A stretch of 64,000 nucleotides of DNA from Micromonospora fulviviridis (lineage in GTDB: Bacteria > Actinomycetota > Actinomycetes > Mycobacteriales > Micromonosporaceae): the NCBI RefSeq assembly GCF_014648395.1, contig NZ_BMRA01000005.1:190935-254934 (forward strand), in the 5' to 3' direction. Numbering within the stretch: the first letter of the stretch is position 1; every line of letters begins with the position of its first letter. Positions 31,841-41,597 of the stretch are shown here, piece by piece. Under the pieces are notes generated by a model that worked only from the letters and a program-made list of their open reading frames with translations, searched no databases and had not been told where the DNA came from. Position numbers and translations under genes: made by a program.

Positions 31841-33214
31841 GTGAGCACGCTCGCTTCCCCCACCACCCTGGCCCCGGCCGCCGCCGGCCGCCCGGGACGG
31901 ATCACCGAATGGCGCCCGGAGGATCCGGACTTCTGGGCCACGACCGGCGCGCCGGTCGCCCGCCGCAACCTGTACGTCTCGATCTTCGCCGAGCACGTCG
32001 GCTTCTCCGTGTGGAGCCTCTGGTCGGTGATGGTGCTCTTCCTCGGCCCCGAGTACGGCATCGACCCGGCCGGGAAGTTCCTGCTCACCGCCGTGCCGGC
32101 CGCGCTGGGGGCGGTGCTGCGGCTGCCGTACACCCTGGCGGTGGCCCGGTTCGGCGGGCGGAACTGGACCATCGTGAGCGCGCTGCTGCTGCTGGTGCCG
32201 GCAGTGCCCATGGCGGTGCTGATCGAGCCCGGCGTGTCGTACGCCACGCTCATGGTGCTGGCCTGCCTGACCGGTGTGGGCGGCGGCAACTTCGCCTCGT
32301 CCATGGCGAACATCAACCTGTTCTTCCCGGAGCGGCTCAAGGGCCGGGCGCTCGGGCTCAACGCCGGCGGCGGCAACCTCGGCGTGCCGGCCGTGCAGCT
32401 CGTCGGGCTGGCGGTGCTGGCCACCGCGGGCGCCGCGTACCCCCGGCTGGTGCCGGCGGTCTACCTGCCGCTGATCGTGCTCGCGGCGCTGGCCGCGGCG
32501 CGCTGGCTGGACAACGTCCCGGGGGCGCGCAACGAGCCCGGCGCGCTGCGCGCCGCGGCCCGCGACCCGCACACCTGGGTGATGTCCCTGCTCTACATCG
32601 GCACCTTCGGCTCGTTCATCGGCTTCGGCTTCGCCTTCGGCCAGGTGCTCCAGCTCCAGTTCCACGACCGGTTCCCGACCCCGGTCGACGCCGCCTGGCT
32701 GACCTTCCTGGGGCCGCTGACCGGCTCGCTGATCCGGCCCTTCGGCGGCCACCTCGCCGACCGGCTCGGCGGGGCCCGGGTCACCTTCTGGAACTTCGTG
32801 GCGATGGCCGCGGGCGCCGGGCTGGTGCTGTACGCCGCCCGGGACCGGTCCTTCCTGCTCTACCTGGCCGGGTTCCTGGCGCTCTTCGTCTTCTCCGGGA
32901 TCGGCAACGGGTCGACGTACAAGATGATCCCGGCGATCTTCCGGGCGCGGGCCGCCACCGAGGCGGAGCTGACCGGGGACCGGGAGGCGGCCGAGCGGCG
33001 GGCCCGGCGGCTCTCCGGGGCGCTGATCGGCATCGCGGGGGCTGTGGGCGCCTCGGGCGGGGTCCTGGTGAACGTGGCGTTCCGGCAGTCCTTCCTGACC
33101 TCCGGCACCGCCGACGCCGCCTACCTGGCCTTCATCGCCTGGTACGCGCTCTGCTTCCTGGTGACCTGGGTGGTGTACCTGCGTCCGGGGGCGCGTAAGC
33201 TGGCCGGCGTGTGA
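31841..33214 (+). CDS. narK: Nitrate/nitrite transporter, MFS NarK family
   Basis: This is a 457-aa membrane protein with about 12 hydrophobic segments. Signatures of the nitrate/nitrite porter family are present: the glycine-rich nitrate motif region GVGGGNFASSMANINLFFP, GLNAGGGNLG in the first half, and GIGNGSTYKMIP in the second. GTG start with the Shine-Dalgarno GAGGAGGAG around 31828. With the cytoplasmic reductases upstream it most likely imports nitrate. It is not contiguous with the reductase operon but probably shares its regulator. Confidence 0.92.
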   Translation: MSTLASPTTLAPAAAGRPGRITEWRPEDPDFWATTGAPVARRNLYVSIFAEHVGFSVWSLWSVMVLFLGPEYGIDPAGKFLLTAVPAALGAVLRLPYTLAVARFGGRNWTIVSALLLLVPAVPMAVLIEPGVSYATLMVLACLTGVGGGNFASSMANINLFFPERLKGRALGLNAGGGNLGVPAVQLVGLAVLATAGAAYPRLVPAVYLPLIVLAALAAARWLDNVPGARNEPGALRAAARDPHTWVMSLLYIGTFGSFIGFGFAFGQVLQLQFHDRFPTPVDAAWLTFLGPLTGSLIRPFGGHLADRLGGARVTFWNFVAMAAGAGLVLYAARDRSFLLYLAGFLALFVFSGIGNGSTYKMIPAIFRARAATEAELTGDREAAERRARRLSGALIGIAGAVGASGGVLVNVAFRQSFLTSGTADAAYLAFIAWYALCFLVTWVVYLRPGARKLAGV

Positions 33215-33261
33215 CCTCCGCCATGGGAGAAGGCGCAGGCCGCGCGGGGTGACACCCCGTT

Positions 33262-33291
33262 TTGACCTGCCGCCCGGCGGCCGGGTATCGT
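33262..33291 (+). promoter_or_regulatory. Promoter of rplM-rpsI
   Basis: TTGACC (33262-33267) and TATCGT (33286-33291) are 18 bp apart. This predicts a leader of about 110 bases before rplM, which has no other open frame and could hold a ribosomal-protein autoregulatory structure. Confidence 0.6.
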
Positions 33292-33406
33292 TGCCTGCTG
33301 TTGTACGACATTCTTAGGCGTGCCGCATCAGGTACGCTTGGTCGTTCGTGCGCGCCTGGTCACCTCGGCGCGCGACCCCAGACCGACGACGAGACAAGGT
33401 AGACCT

Positions 33407-33850
33407 GTGCGTACGTACAGCCCGAAGCCGGGTGAGATCGAGCGTCAGTGGCACGTCATCGACGCCTCTGATGTCGTGCTGGGCCGCCTCGCGACCCACG
33501 CCGCCACGCTGCTGCGTGGTAAGCACAAGCCGACTTTCGCGCCGCACGTCGACACGGGCGACTTCGTCGTCATCGTGAACGCGGGCAAGGTCGCGCTGAC
33601 CGGCAACAAGCGCCAGACCAAGATCGCTTACCGCCACTCCGGCTACCCGGGTGGTCTGAAGCAGGTCGGCTACGACGAGCTGCTGACCAAGCGGCCCGAG
33701 CGGGCCATCGAGCTGGCCGTGAAGGGCATGCTCCCGCACAACAAGCTGGGCCGCCAGATTCTCAAGAAGCTGAAGGTCTACGCCGGTGCCGAGCACCCGC
33801 ACGGCGCGCAGCAGCCGGTGCCGTTCGAGATCAAGCAGATCGCGCAGTGA
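33407..33850 (+). CDS. rplM: 50S ribosomal protein L13
   Basis: This is an early-assembling large-subunit protein of 147 aa, the normal size. Family sequence: [62 protein letters not shown] and [11 protein letters not shown]. The GTG start gives the conserved N-terminus; longer frames have no similarity. It is followed at 20 bases by rpsI, the standard gene pair. Confidence 0.98.
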   Translation: MRTYSPKPGEIERQWHVIDASDVVLGRLATHAATLLRGKHKPTFAPHVDTGDFVVIVNAGKVALTGNKRQTKIAYRHSGYPGGLKQVGYDELLTKRPERAIELAVKGMLPHNKLGRQILKKLKVYAGAEHPHGAQQPVPFEIKQIAQ

Positions 33851-33870
33851 GCGCGGGCGAAGGAAGCAGC

Positions 33871-34335
33871 ATGACCGACATCACCGCCACCGAGGTCGCC
33901 CCCGAGGCCACCGAGGCGCCGGCGCCCGTCGCGCGCGCGCCTCGTGGCGACCGCCCGATCCAGACCGTGGGTCGGCGCAAGGAGGCCATCGTCCGGGTCC
34001 GCATCGTCCCGGGCAGCGGCAAGATCACCTGCAACGGCCGCGACCTCGAGGCCTACTTCCCGAGCAAGGTGCACCAGCAGCTCATCAAGGACCCGCTGGT
34101 CACCGCCGAGAAGGCCGAGGCCTTCGACGTGATCGCCAACCTGCGGGGCGGCGGCACCACCGGCCAGGCCGGCGCGCTGCGGCTCGCCATCGCCCGGGCG
34201 CTGATCGTCAGCGAGCCCGACGACCGTCCGGCCCTGAAGAAGGCCGGCTTCCTGACCCGTGACGCCCGGGTCAAGGAGAGCAAGAAGTACGGCCTCAAGA
34301 AGGCCCGTAAGGCTCCCCAGTACTCGAAGCGCTGA
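33871..34335 (+). CDS. rpsI: 30S ribosomal protein S9
   Basis: This is a small-subunit protein whose basic C-terminal tail ([12 protein letters not shown]) reaches the P-site tRNA. It is 154 aa with an acidic, Ala/Glu-rich N-terminal extension (about 30 residues) common in actinobacteria before the conserved [17 protein letters not shown] 33871 has the Shine-Dalgarno GAAGGAAG. A hairpin terminator separates it from glmM. Confidence 0.98.
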   Translation: MTDITATEVAPEATEAPAPVARAPRGDRPIQTVGRRKEAIVRVRIVPGSGKITCNGRDLEAYFPSKVHQQLIKDPLVTAEKAEAFDVIANLRGGGTTGQAGALRLAIARALIVSEPDDRPALKKAGFLTRDARVKESKKYGLKKARKAPQYSKR

Positions 34336-34364
34336 TCACCACCAGCGCCGTGTACTTCTGACGG

Positions 34365-34410
34365 ACGGCCGGGTCCGCCTCTCCCTCGCCGGGGGAGGTG
34401 GCCCGGCCGT
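34365..34410 (+). terminator. Terminator after rpsI
   Basis: The outer stem ACGGCCGGG / CCCGGCCGT and an inner CCTC/GGAGG stem are followed by a pyrimidine-rich run (TTCCGCTTTTCT), the most classical terminator in the window. Confidence 0.75.
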
Positions 34411-34455
34411 TCCGCTTTTCTCCTTTCAACGGCAGTCCATCGGAGGTTGGCGGGT

Positions 34456-35811
34456 ATGGGCCGGTTGTTCGGCACGGACGGCGTACGCGGGCGGGCGAAC
34501 GCGGATCTCACCCCGGAGTTGGCGCTCGCGGTGGCGGTGGCCGCCGCCCACACGCTGGCCGAGACCGACAAGAGCCATCCGCCGCTCGCCGTGGTCGGCC
34601 GGGACACCCGGGCCAGCGGCGAGATGCTGGAGGCCGCCGTGGTCGCCGGGCTGACGAGCGCCGGCGCCAACGTGGTCCGGGTCGGCGTGCTGCCCACCCC
34701 CGCGGTCGCGTTCCTCACCGCCGAGGCCAAGGCCGACCTGGGCGTCATGCTCTCCGCTTCGCACAACCCGATGCCGGACAACGGCATCAAGCTCTTCGCC
34801 GCAGGCGGGCACAAGCTGCCCGACGAGATCGAGATGCGGATCGAGGCCGCCGTCGAGGCCAACGCCACCACCGCCTGGGAGCGCCCGATCGGCGCCGGGG
34901 TCGGCCGGGTGCACGACCTGCTCGACGGCGCCGACCACTACGTCCAGCACCTGGTCGGCACCGTGCCGCACCGGCTGGACGGGATCAAGGTCGTGGTCGA
35001 CTGCGCCAACGGCGCGGCCGCCGACGTCGCCCCGGTGGCGTACCGGGAGGCCGGCGCCGAGGTGATCGCCATCTACGCCGAGCCGGACGGCCTGAACATC
35101 AACGACGAGTGCGGCTCCAACCACATCGACGCCCTGCGCGCCGCCGTGGTCGAGCACGGCGCGCACCTCGGCATCGCCCACGACGGCGACGCCGACCGCT
35201 GCGTCGCGGTCACCGCCGACGGCGAGGAGGTCGACGGCGACCAGGTCATGGCGATCCTCGCCCTGGCCATGCGGGAGTCCGGCGAGCTGACCCAGGACAC
35301 CCTGGTCGCCACGGTGATGAGCAACCTCGGCCTGCGGCTGGCCATGTCCGCGCAGGGCATCCGGCTCGTCGAGACCAAGGTCGGCGACCGGTACGTGCTG
35401 GAGGAGCTGCGCGCCTCCGGCCTGGCGCTCGGCGGCGAGCAGAGCGGGCACATCGTGATGCCCGCGTACGCCACCACGGGCGACGGTGTGCTCACCGGGC
35501 TGCACCTGATGTCCCGGATGGCGCAGACCGGGAAGTCGTTGGCCGAGCTGGCGTCCGTGGTGACCAAGCTGCCCCAGGTGCTGATCAACGTGCCGGTGGG
35601 CGACCGCACCGTCGGCGCCGCCGCGCCGGCCGTCCGCGCCGAGGTGGAGCGGGCCGAGGCCGAGCTGGGCGAGACCGGCCGGGTGCTGCTCCGCCCGTCG
35701 GGCACCGAGCCGCTGGTCCGCGTCATGGTCGAGGCCGCCACCGAGGCGACCGCCCGATCAGTCGCCGAGCGCATCGCGGATCAGGTCCGCAGCGCCAGCC
35801 CGGCGGCCTGA
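34456..35811 (+). CDS. glmM: Phosphoglucosamine mutase
   Basis: GlmM converts glucosamine-6-phosphate to glucosamine-1-phosphate for UDP-GlcNAc and peptidoglycan. The product is 451 aa. [11 protein letters not shown] starts the protein, the phosphorylated Ser102 is in SASHNP, Mg is bound by the aspartates of DGDADRC, and sugar contacts are GGEQSGH with the phosphate loop [15 protein letters not shown] 34456 has GGAGG at 34442-34446. glmS lies about 3.8 kb downstream. Confidence 0.97.
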   Translation: MGRLFGTDGVRGRANADLTPELALAVAVAAAHTLAETDKSHPPLAVVGRDTRASGEMLEAAVVAGLTSAGANVVRVGVLPTPAVAFLTAEAKADLGVMLSASHNPMPDNGIKLFAAGGHKLPDEIEMRIEAAVEANATTAWERPIGAGVGRVHDLLDGADHYVQHLVGTVPHRLDGIKVVVDCANGAAADVAPVAYREAGAEVIAIYAEPDGLNINDECGSNHIDALRAAVVEHGAHLGIAHDGDADRCVAVTADGEEVDGDQVMAILALAMRESGELTQDTLVATVMSNLGLRLAMSAQGIRLVETKVGDRYVLEELRASGLALGGEQSGHIVMPAYATTGDGVLTGLHLMSRMAQTGKSLAELASVVTKLPQVLINVPVGDRTVGAAAPAVRAEVERAEAELGETGRVLLRPSGTEPLVRVMVEAATEATARSVAERIADQVRSASPAA

Positions 35812-35830
35812 CGACACACTTCTTCCTCAT

Positions 35831-35860
35831 CGGGCGCGGCGGACCTGTCCGTCGCGCCCG
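35831..35860. terminator. Terminator after glmM
   Basis: A 14-bp stem with one mismatch (35831-35844 and 35847-35860) and a minimal loop lies 20 bases after the glmM stop. Confidence 0.7.
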
Positions 35861-35906
35861 ACGCCTTTCCTGACGCCCACCCGGCCGCCACTCGCTGCCG
35901 GGTGCT

Positions 35907-35960
35907 CCCGATCTTGGACAGTTTCCGTTCGTAACGCACGGCAACTGTCCAAGATCCGGG
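35907..35960. repeat. Perfect inverted repeat between convergent glmM and PLP-enzyme gene
   Basis: The 14-base arms GATCTTGGACAGTT (35910-35923) and AACTGTCCAAGATC (35943-35956) are perfectly complementary and separated by 19 bases; flanking CCC and GGG extend the pairing with a one-base bulge. It may act as a second terminator, but its similarity to the element at 5620-5669 suggests a dispersed intergenic repeat. Confidence 0.75.
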
Positions 35961-36004
35961 CTGCGGGTCAATCCGGCGGGTCGGGGTCGCGCCGGCCCCG
36001 CGGG

Positions 36005-37114
36005 TCAGGGCCGGGGGAGGCGGCGGAGGAAGCGGTCGGCCAGGTCGAGGATCTGGTCGGCGTCCAGTTCCAGTGCGGGGCCGGCCACCGTGACCTCGGT
36101 CAGCGCCAGGCCGGGCACCTCGGTGTCCCGCCAGCCGCCGGCGAACCACGCCTTCTCCTCCTCGGCGAGGGCGAGGTTGGCCGTGTTCAGGTCCTCCGCG
36201 GAGTACGGCAGCCAGAGCCGGAACTGGTGGGTGTGCGGCGGCGCCGGGTGGACCCGTGCGCCGGGCACGCCGGCCAGCGCCTCGGCCACCCGCTTCGCGT
36301 GCGCCACGTAGCCGGCCAGCCGGGGCAGCTCCCGCTCCAGGCCGGCGAGCGCGGCGAGGGCCGCCGGCCACTGCTGGAACAGGGTGCCGCCGTAACGGTG
36401 CCGCCAGGCGCGGGCGTACCGGACCAGCTCGGCGTCGCCGGCCATTGCCGCCCCGGAGTGGCCGCCGAGGGACTTGTAGAACGAGACGTACGTGCTGTCG
36501 GCCAGGGCCGCGATCTCGGCCGCCGGGTGCCCCAGGTGGACGGTGGACTCCCAGAGCCGGGCCCCGTCCAGGTGCACCCGGGCGCCCCGCTCACGGGCCG
36601 CGCCGACCACCGCGACCAGCTCGTCCCAGGTCGGCAGGACGAATCCGGCGTCGCGCAGAGGCAGCTCCAGGAAGAGCGTGCCGATCGGCTCGTCGAGCGC
36701 GGCTACCTCCTCGGCCGTCGGGTTGCGCGGCGCCTCCGTGGTCCGCACCGCCCGCAGGCCGCCGAGCACCGCGTACGCGTCGCGCTCGTGCAGCAGCGGG
36801 TGGCTGAGCGGGTGCAGGCCGACCGCGTCCCGGCCGGTCAGCTCGGCGCCGTGACGCATCGCCACCTGCTGGGCCATCGTGCCGGTGGGGAAGAAGGCGA
36901 CCGCCTCCGTGCCGAGCAGCTCGGCGACCCGGCGCTCCAGCTGCTCCACCGCCCCGCCCTCGCCGTAGAAGTCGGGCAGCAGGTCCTCCGGCACGGCCGC
37001 GCCGAGCGCCGTGAGCTGCTCCCGCACCGAGGCCGGCCGGATGCCGGAGAGCACCGTGTCGCAGTCGCGCTGGGCGGCGACCCGGCGCATCCGGTCGGCG
37101 TACGCGTCGGTCAT
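36005..37114 (-). CDS. PLP-dependent threonine aldolase/beta-eliminating lyase-like enzyme
   Basis: This 369-aa fold-type I PLP enzyme is similar to low-specificity threonine aldolases, which split threonine or related beta-hydroxy amino acids into glycine and an aldehyde. Visible: GEGGAVEQLERRVAELLGTEAVAFFPTGTMAQQVAMR (several blocks), HLDGARLWES and the PLP-binding Lys in YVSFYKSLGGHSGAAM. The exact substrate is uncertain. The ATG overlaps the stop of the aminotransferase gene (TCAT), so the two PLP enzymes form an operon. Confidence 0.8.
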   Translation of the reverse strand: MTDAYADRMRRVAAQRDCDTVLSGIRPASVREQLTALGAAVPEDLLPDFYGEGGAVEQLERRVAELLGTEAVAFFPTGTMAQQVAMRHGAELTGRDAVGLHPLSHPLLHERDAYAVLGGLRAVRTTEAPRNPTAEEVAALDEPIGTLFLELPLRDAGFVLPTWDELVAVVGAARERGARVHLDGARLWESTVHLGHPAAEIAALADSTYVSFYKSLGGHSGAAMAGDAELVRYARAWRHRYGGTLFQQWPAALAALAGLERELPRLAGYVAHAKRVAEALAGVPGARVHPAPPHTHQFRLWLPYSAEDLNTANLALAEEEKAWFAGGWRDTEVPGLALTEVTVAGPALELDADQILDLADRFLRRLPRP

Positions 37115-38298
37115 CCGTCCTCCCTGAGCCGGCGCAGCCGGGTGACCGCCTCGGTGAGCACCTCGGGCCGCTTGCAGAACGCGAACCGGACCAGCCGCCG
37201 GCCCGCCTCCGCGTCGTCGTAGAAGACCTGGGTCGGCACCGCCACCACACCGCAGCGCTCCGGCAGCGACCGGCAGAACTCCACCCCGTCCCGCCCGCCG
37301 AGCGGGGTGACGTCGGCGGTGACGAAGTACGTCCCCTCCGGCGCGAGCACGCCGAACCCGGCGTCGGTGAGGCCGGCGACGAGCTGGTCCCGCCGCTGCT
37401 GAAGGCCGTCCCGGAACTCGGCGAAGTAGGCGTCCGGCAGGCCGAGCGCCACGGCCACGGCCGGTTGCAGCGGGCCGGCGTTGACGAAGGTGAGGAACTG
37501 CTTCACCCGGAGCACCGCGGCGACCAGCGGCGCCGGGCCGCTCACCCAGCCGACCTTCCAGCCGGTGCAGGAGAACGTCTTGCCGGCCGAGGAGATGCGC
37601 AGGGTGCGCTCGCGCATGCCGGGGAGCGTCGCCAGCGGCAGGTGCGGGGCGGCGGCGTCGGTGAAGACCAGGTGCTCGTAGACCTCGTCGGTGACCGCGT
37701 ACGCGCCGTGCTCCTGGCACAGCTCGGCCACCAGGGTCAGCTCGTCGGCGGTGAAGACCTTGCCGGTCGGGTTGTGCGGGGTGTTCAGCAGCACCAGCCG
37801 GGTACGCGGCCCGAACGCCGCGCGCAGCTCCGCCGGGTCGAAGGCGTAGCGGCCGTCGGCGCCGGGACGCAGCGTCACCGGGCGGCGGACCGCGCCGGCC
37901 AGGGCGATCGAGGCCGCGTACGAGTCGTAGTAGGGCTCGAAGCACACCACCTCGTCGCCCGGCTCGCAGAGGGCGAGGATGCTCGCCGCGATCGCCTCGG
38001 TGGCGCCCGCGGTCACCACGATCTCGCCGTCGGGGTCGTACTCCAGGCCCCAGAACCGGCGCTGGTGGGCCGCGACGGCCGCGCGCAGCGCCGGGATGCC
38101 CGGACCCGGCGGGTACTGGTTGTGGCCGGACCGCAGCGCCTCGGCGGCCGCGGCGAGCATCTCCGGCGGCCCGTCGGTGTCGGGGAAGCCCTGCCCGAGG
38201 TTGACCGCGCCGGTGCGCACGGCCAGCGCCGACATCTCGGCGAAGATGGTGGTGCCGAACGGCCGCATCCGGGCCACCAGCGGATCGGTCGTCGTCAC
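37111..38298 (-). CDS. PLP-dependent aminotransferase (class I, DapC/kynurenine aminotransferase-like)
   Basis: This 395-aa fold-type I aminotransferase has GQGFPDTDGPPEML, VVTAGATEAIAA, LNTPHNPTGKVF, VTDEVYEHL and the PLP Lys in SSAGKTFSCTGWKVGW. The group includes N-succinyldiaminopimelate, methionine and kynurenine aminotransferases, so the substrate cannot be fixed. GTG 38298 has a TAGGCT -10 seven bases upstream. It is followed by the threonine-aldolase-like gene with overlap. Confidence 0.85.
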   Translation of the reverse strand: MTTTDPLVARMRPFGTTIFAEMSALAVRTGAVNLGQGFPDTDGPPEMLAAAAEALRSGHNQYPPGPGIPALRAAVAAHQRRFWGLEYDPDGEIVVTAGATEAIAASILALCEPGDEVVCFEPYYDSYAASIALAGAVRRPVTLRPGADGRYAFDPAELRAAFGPRTRLVLLNTPHNPTGKVFTADELTLVAELCQEHGAYAVTDEVYEHLVFTDAAAPHLPLATLPGMRERTLRISSAGKTFSCTGWKVGWVSGPAPLVAAVLRVKQFLTFVNAGPLQPAVAVALGLPDAYFAEFRDGLQQRRDQLVAGLTDAGFGVLAPEGTYFVTADVTPLGGRDGVEFCRSLPERCGVVAVPTQVFYDDAEAGRRLVRFAFCKRPEVLTEAVTRLRRLREDG

Positions 38299-38305
38299 GC
38301 CGGCC

Positions 38306-38311
38306 AGCCTA
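38306..38311 (-). promoter_or_regulatory. -10 box of aminotransferase operon (leaderless)
   Basis: On the minus strand TAGGCT ends seven bases before GTG 38298. This is the same hexamer and nearly the same spacing as at glmS and alr. Confidence 0.45.
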
Positions 38312-38359
38312 CGGCCCGGCACCGGCCCCGCACGACCGCCGCGTCCCCCACCGCCGCCG

Positions 38360-39313
38360 TCACCAGCCGAAGCAGGTCGCCCCCCACTCGCCCGAGTCCT
38401 GTGAGACGACCTTCCCGTTGATGGTGATCCGGCAGCTCGCCTCACCCGAGCCGGTGGGCGTCGCGATGATCTGCACCCGCTCCCGGTCGTTGGCGGTGAA
38501 CGCCAGCCGCCACGGCGGCGGCACTCCGTCGAACTGGAGGAAGTCGGCGTTGGCGTCGTAGAACTGGACGTCGACGGCGCCGGTGCCGCTCACCTCGTAC
38601 AGGACCTTGAACTGGCCCGGCCCGCCGGACGGGGTGGTGGCGGGGACCGGCGGCGCGGCGTCCGTGGGATCACCGGCGCGGCCCCCGTCGGGCTCGTCGA
38701 ACTCCGGGTCGTACGGCTGGCCGGAGCTGGTCGAGTCGTCGACGATGCTGCCGAGCACGCCCAGGCCGACGCAGCCGCAGAAGGCGAGCACCAGGGCGAT
38801 GACGACGGTCACCACGACGGGCACGACCCACCCGCTGCTCGACGGGCGCGGCGCTGCGGTGGGGTACGCGTAGGGCGGCGGGTAGCCGACCGGGGGCCAT
38901 CCCGGCGCGGGGGCGCCGCCGGGCCAGGGCGGGGTGCCCGGGGCGCCGGCCGGGCCTGGCAGCGGGGCGCCCGGGGCGCCGGCCGGGTCTGGTGGTGGGG
39001 CGGCCGGGCGCGGCATGCCACCCGGGGCCTCTGGTGCCGCCGGGCCCGGCGGGTTCCACGGGGTCGGAGCGCCACCGGATCCGGATGGGCCCCACGGGCC
39101 CGCAGTGCCGCCGGGCGCGGCGGAGCCGGGCGGGCCGCCGGGGCTCGGGGTCCAGGGGGCCGGCGCCCAGGGGGCGGGTGGTGCCCAGGGCTGCGGGGCG
39201 GCGAGCGGGTCCGGTGGCGTCCAGGTCGTGGGTTCCGGGGCGGCCGGCGGGGCGGTCGGGTCGCTCGGGCCGGTGCTGTGCCCCGGCTCCGGGGTGGGGG
39301 TCGTCTCGGACAT
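38360..39313 (-). CDS. MmpS-like membrane protein with Pro-rich N-terminus
   Basis: This is a 317-aa protein. Residues about 1-160 are Pro/Ala/Gly-rich and disordered, then come one TM helix (WVVPVVVTVVIALVLAFCGC), an acidic linker, and an extracytoplasmic C-terminal domain (KVLYEVSGTGAVDVQFYDANADFLQF ... WGATCF, given in parts) resembling MmpS accessory proteins. Two Cys in the domain (CRITI and ATCF) may form a disulfide. No MmpL-type transporter is nearby, so it is an orphan. Function unknown; envelope or secretion accessory is likely. Confidence 0.72.
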   Translation of the reverse strand: MSETTPTPEPGHSTGPSDPTAPPAAPEPTTWTPPDPLAAPQPWAPPAPWAPAPWTPSPGGPPGSAAPGGTAGPWGPSGSGGAPTPWNPPGPAAPEAPGGMPRPAAPPPDPAGAPGAPLPGPAGAPGTPPWPGGAPAPGWPPVGYPPPYAYPTAAPRPSSSGWVVPVVVTVVIALVLAFCGCVGLGVLGSIVDDSTSSGQPYDPEFDEPDGGRAGDPTDAAPPVPATTPSGGPGQFKVLYEVSGTGAVDVQFYDANADFLQFDGVPPPWRLAFTANDRERVQIIATPTGSGEASCRITINGKVVSQDSGEWGATCFGW

Positions 39314-39605
39314 CGGCTCAGCTCGCAGGGGACGGCGCGGACGACCGCGGGAGGGGCGGGGCCCGGGGGGCGCCCGGGCCAGGGGCCCCTCAATGTACGG
39401 CCCGACGACCAGTCCGCACGTACCCGCGCGCGGGGTGCCCGCCCGGGTCCCGGCGGACGCGTCGGCCGCCGGTCCCGTGCCGCGCTTCCGGGTCCGCCGG
39501 TCCGCCCGGGTGGTTTGTCCGATCCTCATCATCCGCTCACCGGTTCGCTCAAATTCAGTGATCGTTTACCCGGCTTCCGAGCACGCACGATGAGCGAAAC
39601 TGGGT

Positions 39606-39611
39606 TAGGCT
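39606..39611 (+). promoter_or_regulatory. -10 box of glmS (leaderless)
   Basis: TAGGCT ends seven bases before ATG 39619; the preceding TTGGGT-like bases are not a clear -35. No glmS ribozyme core was recognised upstream. Confidence 0.45.
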
Positions 39612-39618
39612 GCGGACC

Positions 39619-41532
39619 ATGTGTGGAATCGTGGGATACGCCGGTGCGCGCCCGGCGCTCGGCATCGTGCTGGACGGACTGCGGCGGCTGGAGTACCGCG
39701 GCTACGACTCGGCGGGCGTCGCGGTCGTCTGCGACGACGAGCTGCTGATCGAGAAGAAGGCCGGCAAGCTGGCCAACCTGGAGAAGGTCCTGGCCGAGCG
39801 GGCCGCCACCGATCCGGAGTCCTGCGCCGCGAGCCCGATCGGCATCGGCGACGGCACCACCAGCATCGGCCACACCCGGTGGGCCACCCACGGCGGCCCG
39901 ACCGACCGCAACGCCCACCCGCACCTCTCCCCGGACGGCCGGGTCGCCGTGATCCACAACGGCATCATCGAGAACTTCGCGAAGCTCCGCGCCGAGCTGG
40001 AGGCCGACGGCGTCGAGTTCGCCAGCGACACCGACACCGAGTGCGCCGCGCACCTGCTCGCCCGTTCCCTGGCCGACCTGCGCTCGGCCGGTGAGGTCGA
40101 CAGCCCGCAGCTGCTCGCCTCCGCCATGCGGCTGGTCTGCCAGCGGCTGGAGGGCGCCTTCACGCTGCTCGCCGTCGACGCCGGCATCCCCGGCGCGGTG
40201 GTCGGCGCGCGCCGCAACTCGCCCCTCGTGGTCGGCCGCGGTGACGGCGAGAACTACCTGGCCAGCGACGTGGCCGCGTTCATCGAGCACACCCGCGACG
40301 CGGTTGAGCTGGGCCAGGACCAGATCGTCCTGATCACGCCGGAGACCATCGACATCACCGACTTCGCCGGCCAGCCCGCGACCGGCAAGGACTTCCACAT
40401 CGACTGGGACTCGTCCGCCGCCGAGAAGGGTGGCTACGACTGGTTCATGCTCAAGGAGATCGAGGAGCAGCCGCAGGCCATCGCCGACACGCTGCTCGGC
40501 CGGCTCACCGAGAGCGGCGAGATCGCCCTCGACGAGGTCCGCCTCAGCGAGCAGGACCTGCGCGACGTCGACAAGATCTTCATCGTGGCCTGCGGCACCT
40601 CGTACCACGCCGGCCTGGTCGCGAAGTACGCCATCGAGCACTGGACCCGCATCCCCTGTGAGGTGGAGCTGGCCAGCGAGTTCCGCTACCGCGACCCGGT
40701 GCTGGACCGGTCCACCCTGATCGTGGTGATCTCGCAGTCCGGCGAGACCATGGACACCCTCATGGCGCTGCGCCACGCCAAGGACCAGAAGGCCCGTGTG
40801 CTGGCCATCTGCAACACCAACGGCTCGACCATCCCGCGCGAGTCCGACGCGGTGCTCTACACCCACGGCGGCCCGGAGATCGCGGTCGCCTCCACGAAGG
40901 CGTTCCTCACCCAGGTCGTCGCCTGCTACCTGATCGGCCTGCACCTGGCCCAGGTGCGCGGGATCAAGTTCGCCGACGAGGTGGGCGCCGTGGTGGCCCA
41001 GCTCCAGGAGATGCCGGGCAAGCTGCGCGAGCTGCTCGACCGGATCGAGCCGGTCCGCGAGCTGGGCCGTGAGCTGAAGTCCGAGCCGACCGTGCTGTTC
41101 ATCGGCCGGCACGTGGGCTACCCGGTGGCCCTCGAAGGCGCGCTGAAGCTCAAGGAGCTGGCGTACATGCACGCCGAGGGCTTCGCCGCCGGTGAGCTGA
41201 AGCACGGCCCGATCTCGCTGATCGACAAGGGCACGCCGGTCATCTGCATCGTGCCGTCGCCGGTCGGCCGGGGCATGCTGCACGACAAGGTCGTCTCCAA
41301 CATCCAGGAGGTGCGTGCCCGGGGCGCCCGCACCATCGTGATCGCGGAGGAGGGCGACGAGGCGGTGGTCCGCTACGCCGACCACCTGATCTACGTGCCG
41401 CGCACGCCGACGCTGCTGGCGCCGCTGGTGACCACGGTGCCGCTCCAGGTGCTCGCCGCCGAGATCGCCGCCGCCCGTGGGCACGACGTCGACCAGCCCC
41501 GGAACCTGGCCAAGTCGGTCACCGTCGAGTAG
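39619..41532 (+). CDS. glmS: Glutamine--fructose-6-phosphate aminotransferase
   Basis: GlmS makes glucosamine-6-phosphate from fructose-6-phosphate and glutamine, the first step to UDP-GlcNAc. It is 637 aa. Cys2 (MCGIVGYAG) is the glutaminase nucleophile, followed by HTRWATHG and NGIIEN. Two SIS domains bind sugar phosphate (VACGTSYHAGL, SQSGETMDT; HVGYPVALEGALKLKE), and the C-terminus ends NLAKSVTVE. Complete. A strong terminator follows. Confidence 0.98.
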   Translation: MCGIVGYAGARPALGIVLDGLRRLEYRGYDSAGVAVVCDDELLIEKKAGKLANLEKVLAERAATDPESCAASPIGIGDGTTSIGHTRWATHGGPTDRNAHPHLSPDGRVAVIHNGIIENFAKLRAELEADGVEFASDTDTECAAHLLARSLADLRSAGEVDSPQLLASAMRLVCQRLEGAFTLLAVDAGIPGAVVGARRNSPLVVGRGDGENYLASDVAAFIEHTRDAVELGQDQIVLITPETIDITDFAGQPATGKDFHIDWDSSAAEKGGYDWFMLKEIEEQPQAIADTLLGRLTESGEIALDEVRLSEQDLRDVDKIFIVACGTSYHAGLVAKYAIEHWTRIPCEVELASEFRYRDPVLDRSTLIVVISQSGETMDTLMALRHAKDQKARVLAICNTNGSTIPRESDAVLYTHGGPEIAVASTKAFLTQVVACYLIGLHLAQVRGIKFADEVGAVVAQLQEMPGKLRELLDRIEPVRELGRELKSEPTVLFIGRHVGYPVALEGALKLKELAYMHAEGFAAGELKHGPISLIDKGTPVICIVPSPVGRGMLHDKVVSNIQEVRARGARTIVIAEEGDEAVVRYADHLIYVPRTPTLLAPLVTTVPLQVLAAEIAAARGHDVDQPRNLAKSVTVE

Positions 41533-41543
41533 TCGACCCGGTC

Positions 41544-41575
41544 GCGGCCCCTCCGTCCCACGGCGGAGGGGCCGC
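41544..41575. terminator. Terminator between glmS and DUF1023 gene
   Basis: A perfect 12-bp stem (41544-41555 and 41564-41575) with an eight-base loop lies between convergent genes. Confidence 0.75.
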
Positions 41576-41597
41576 GCCGTGTCCGGCCACCGGGCGG

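Noticed and set aside
39541..39618. glmS ribozyme upstream of glmS
   Set aside because: No conserved ribozyme core is visible, and the -10 position implies almost no leader RNA.
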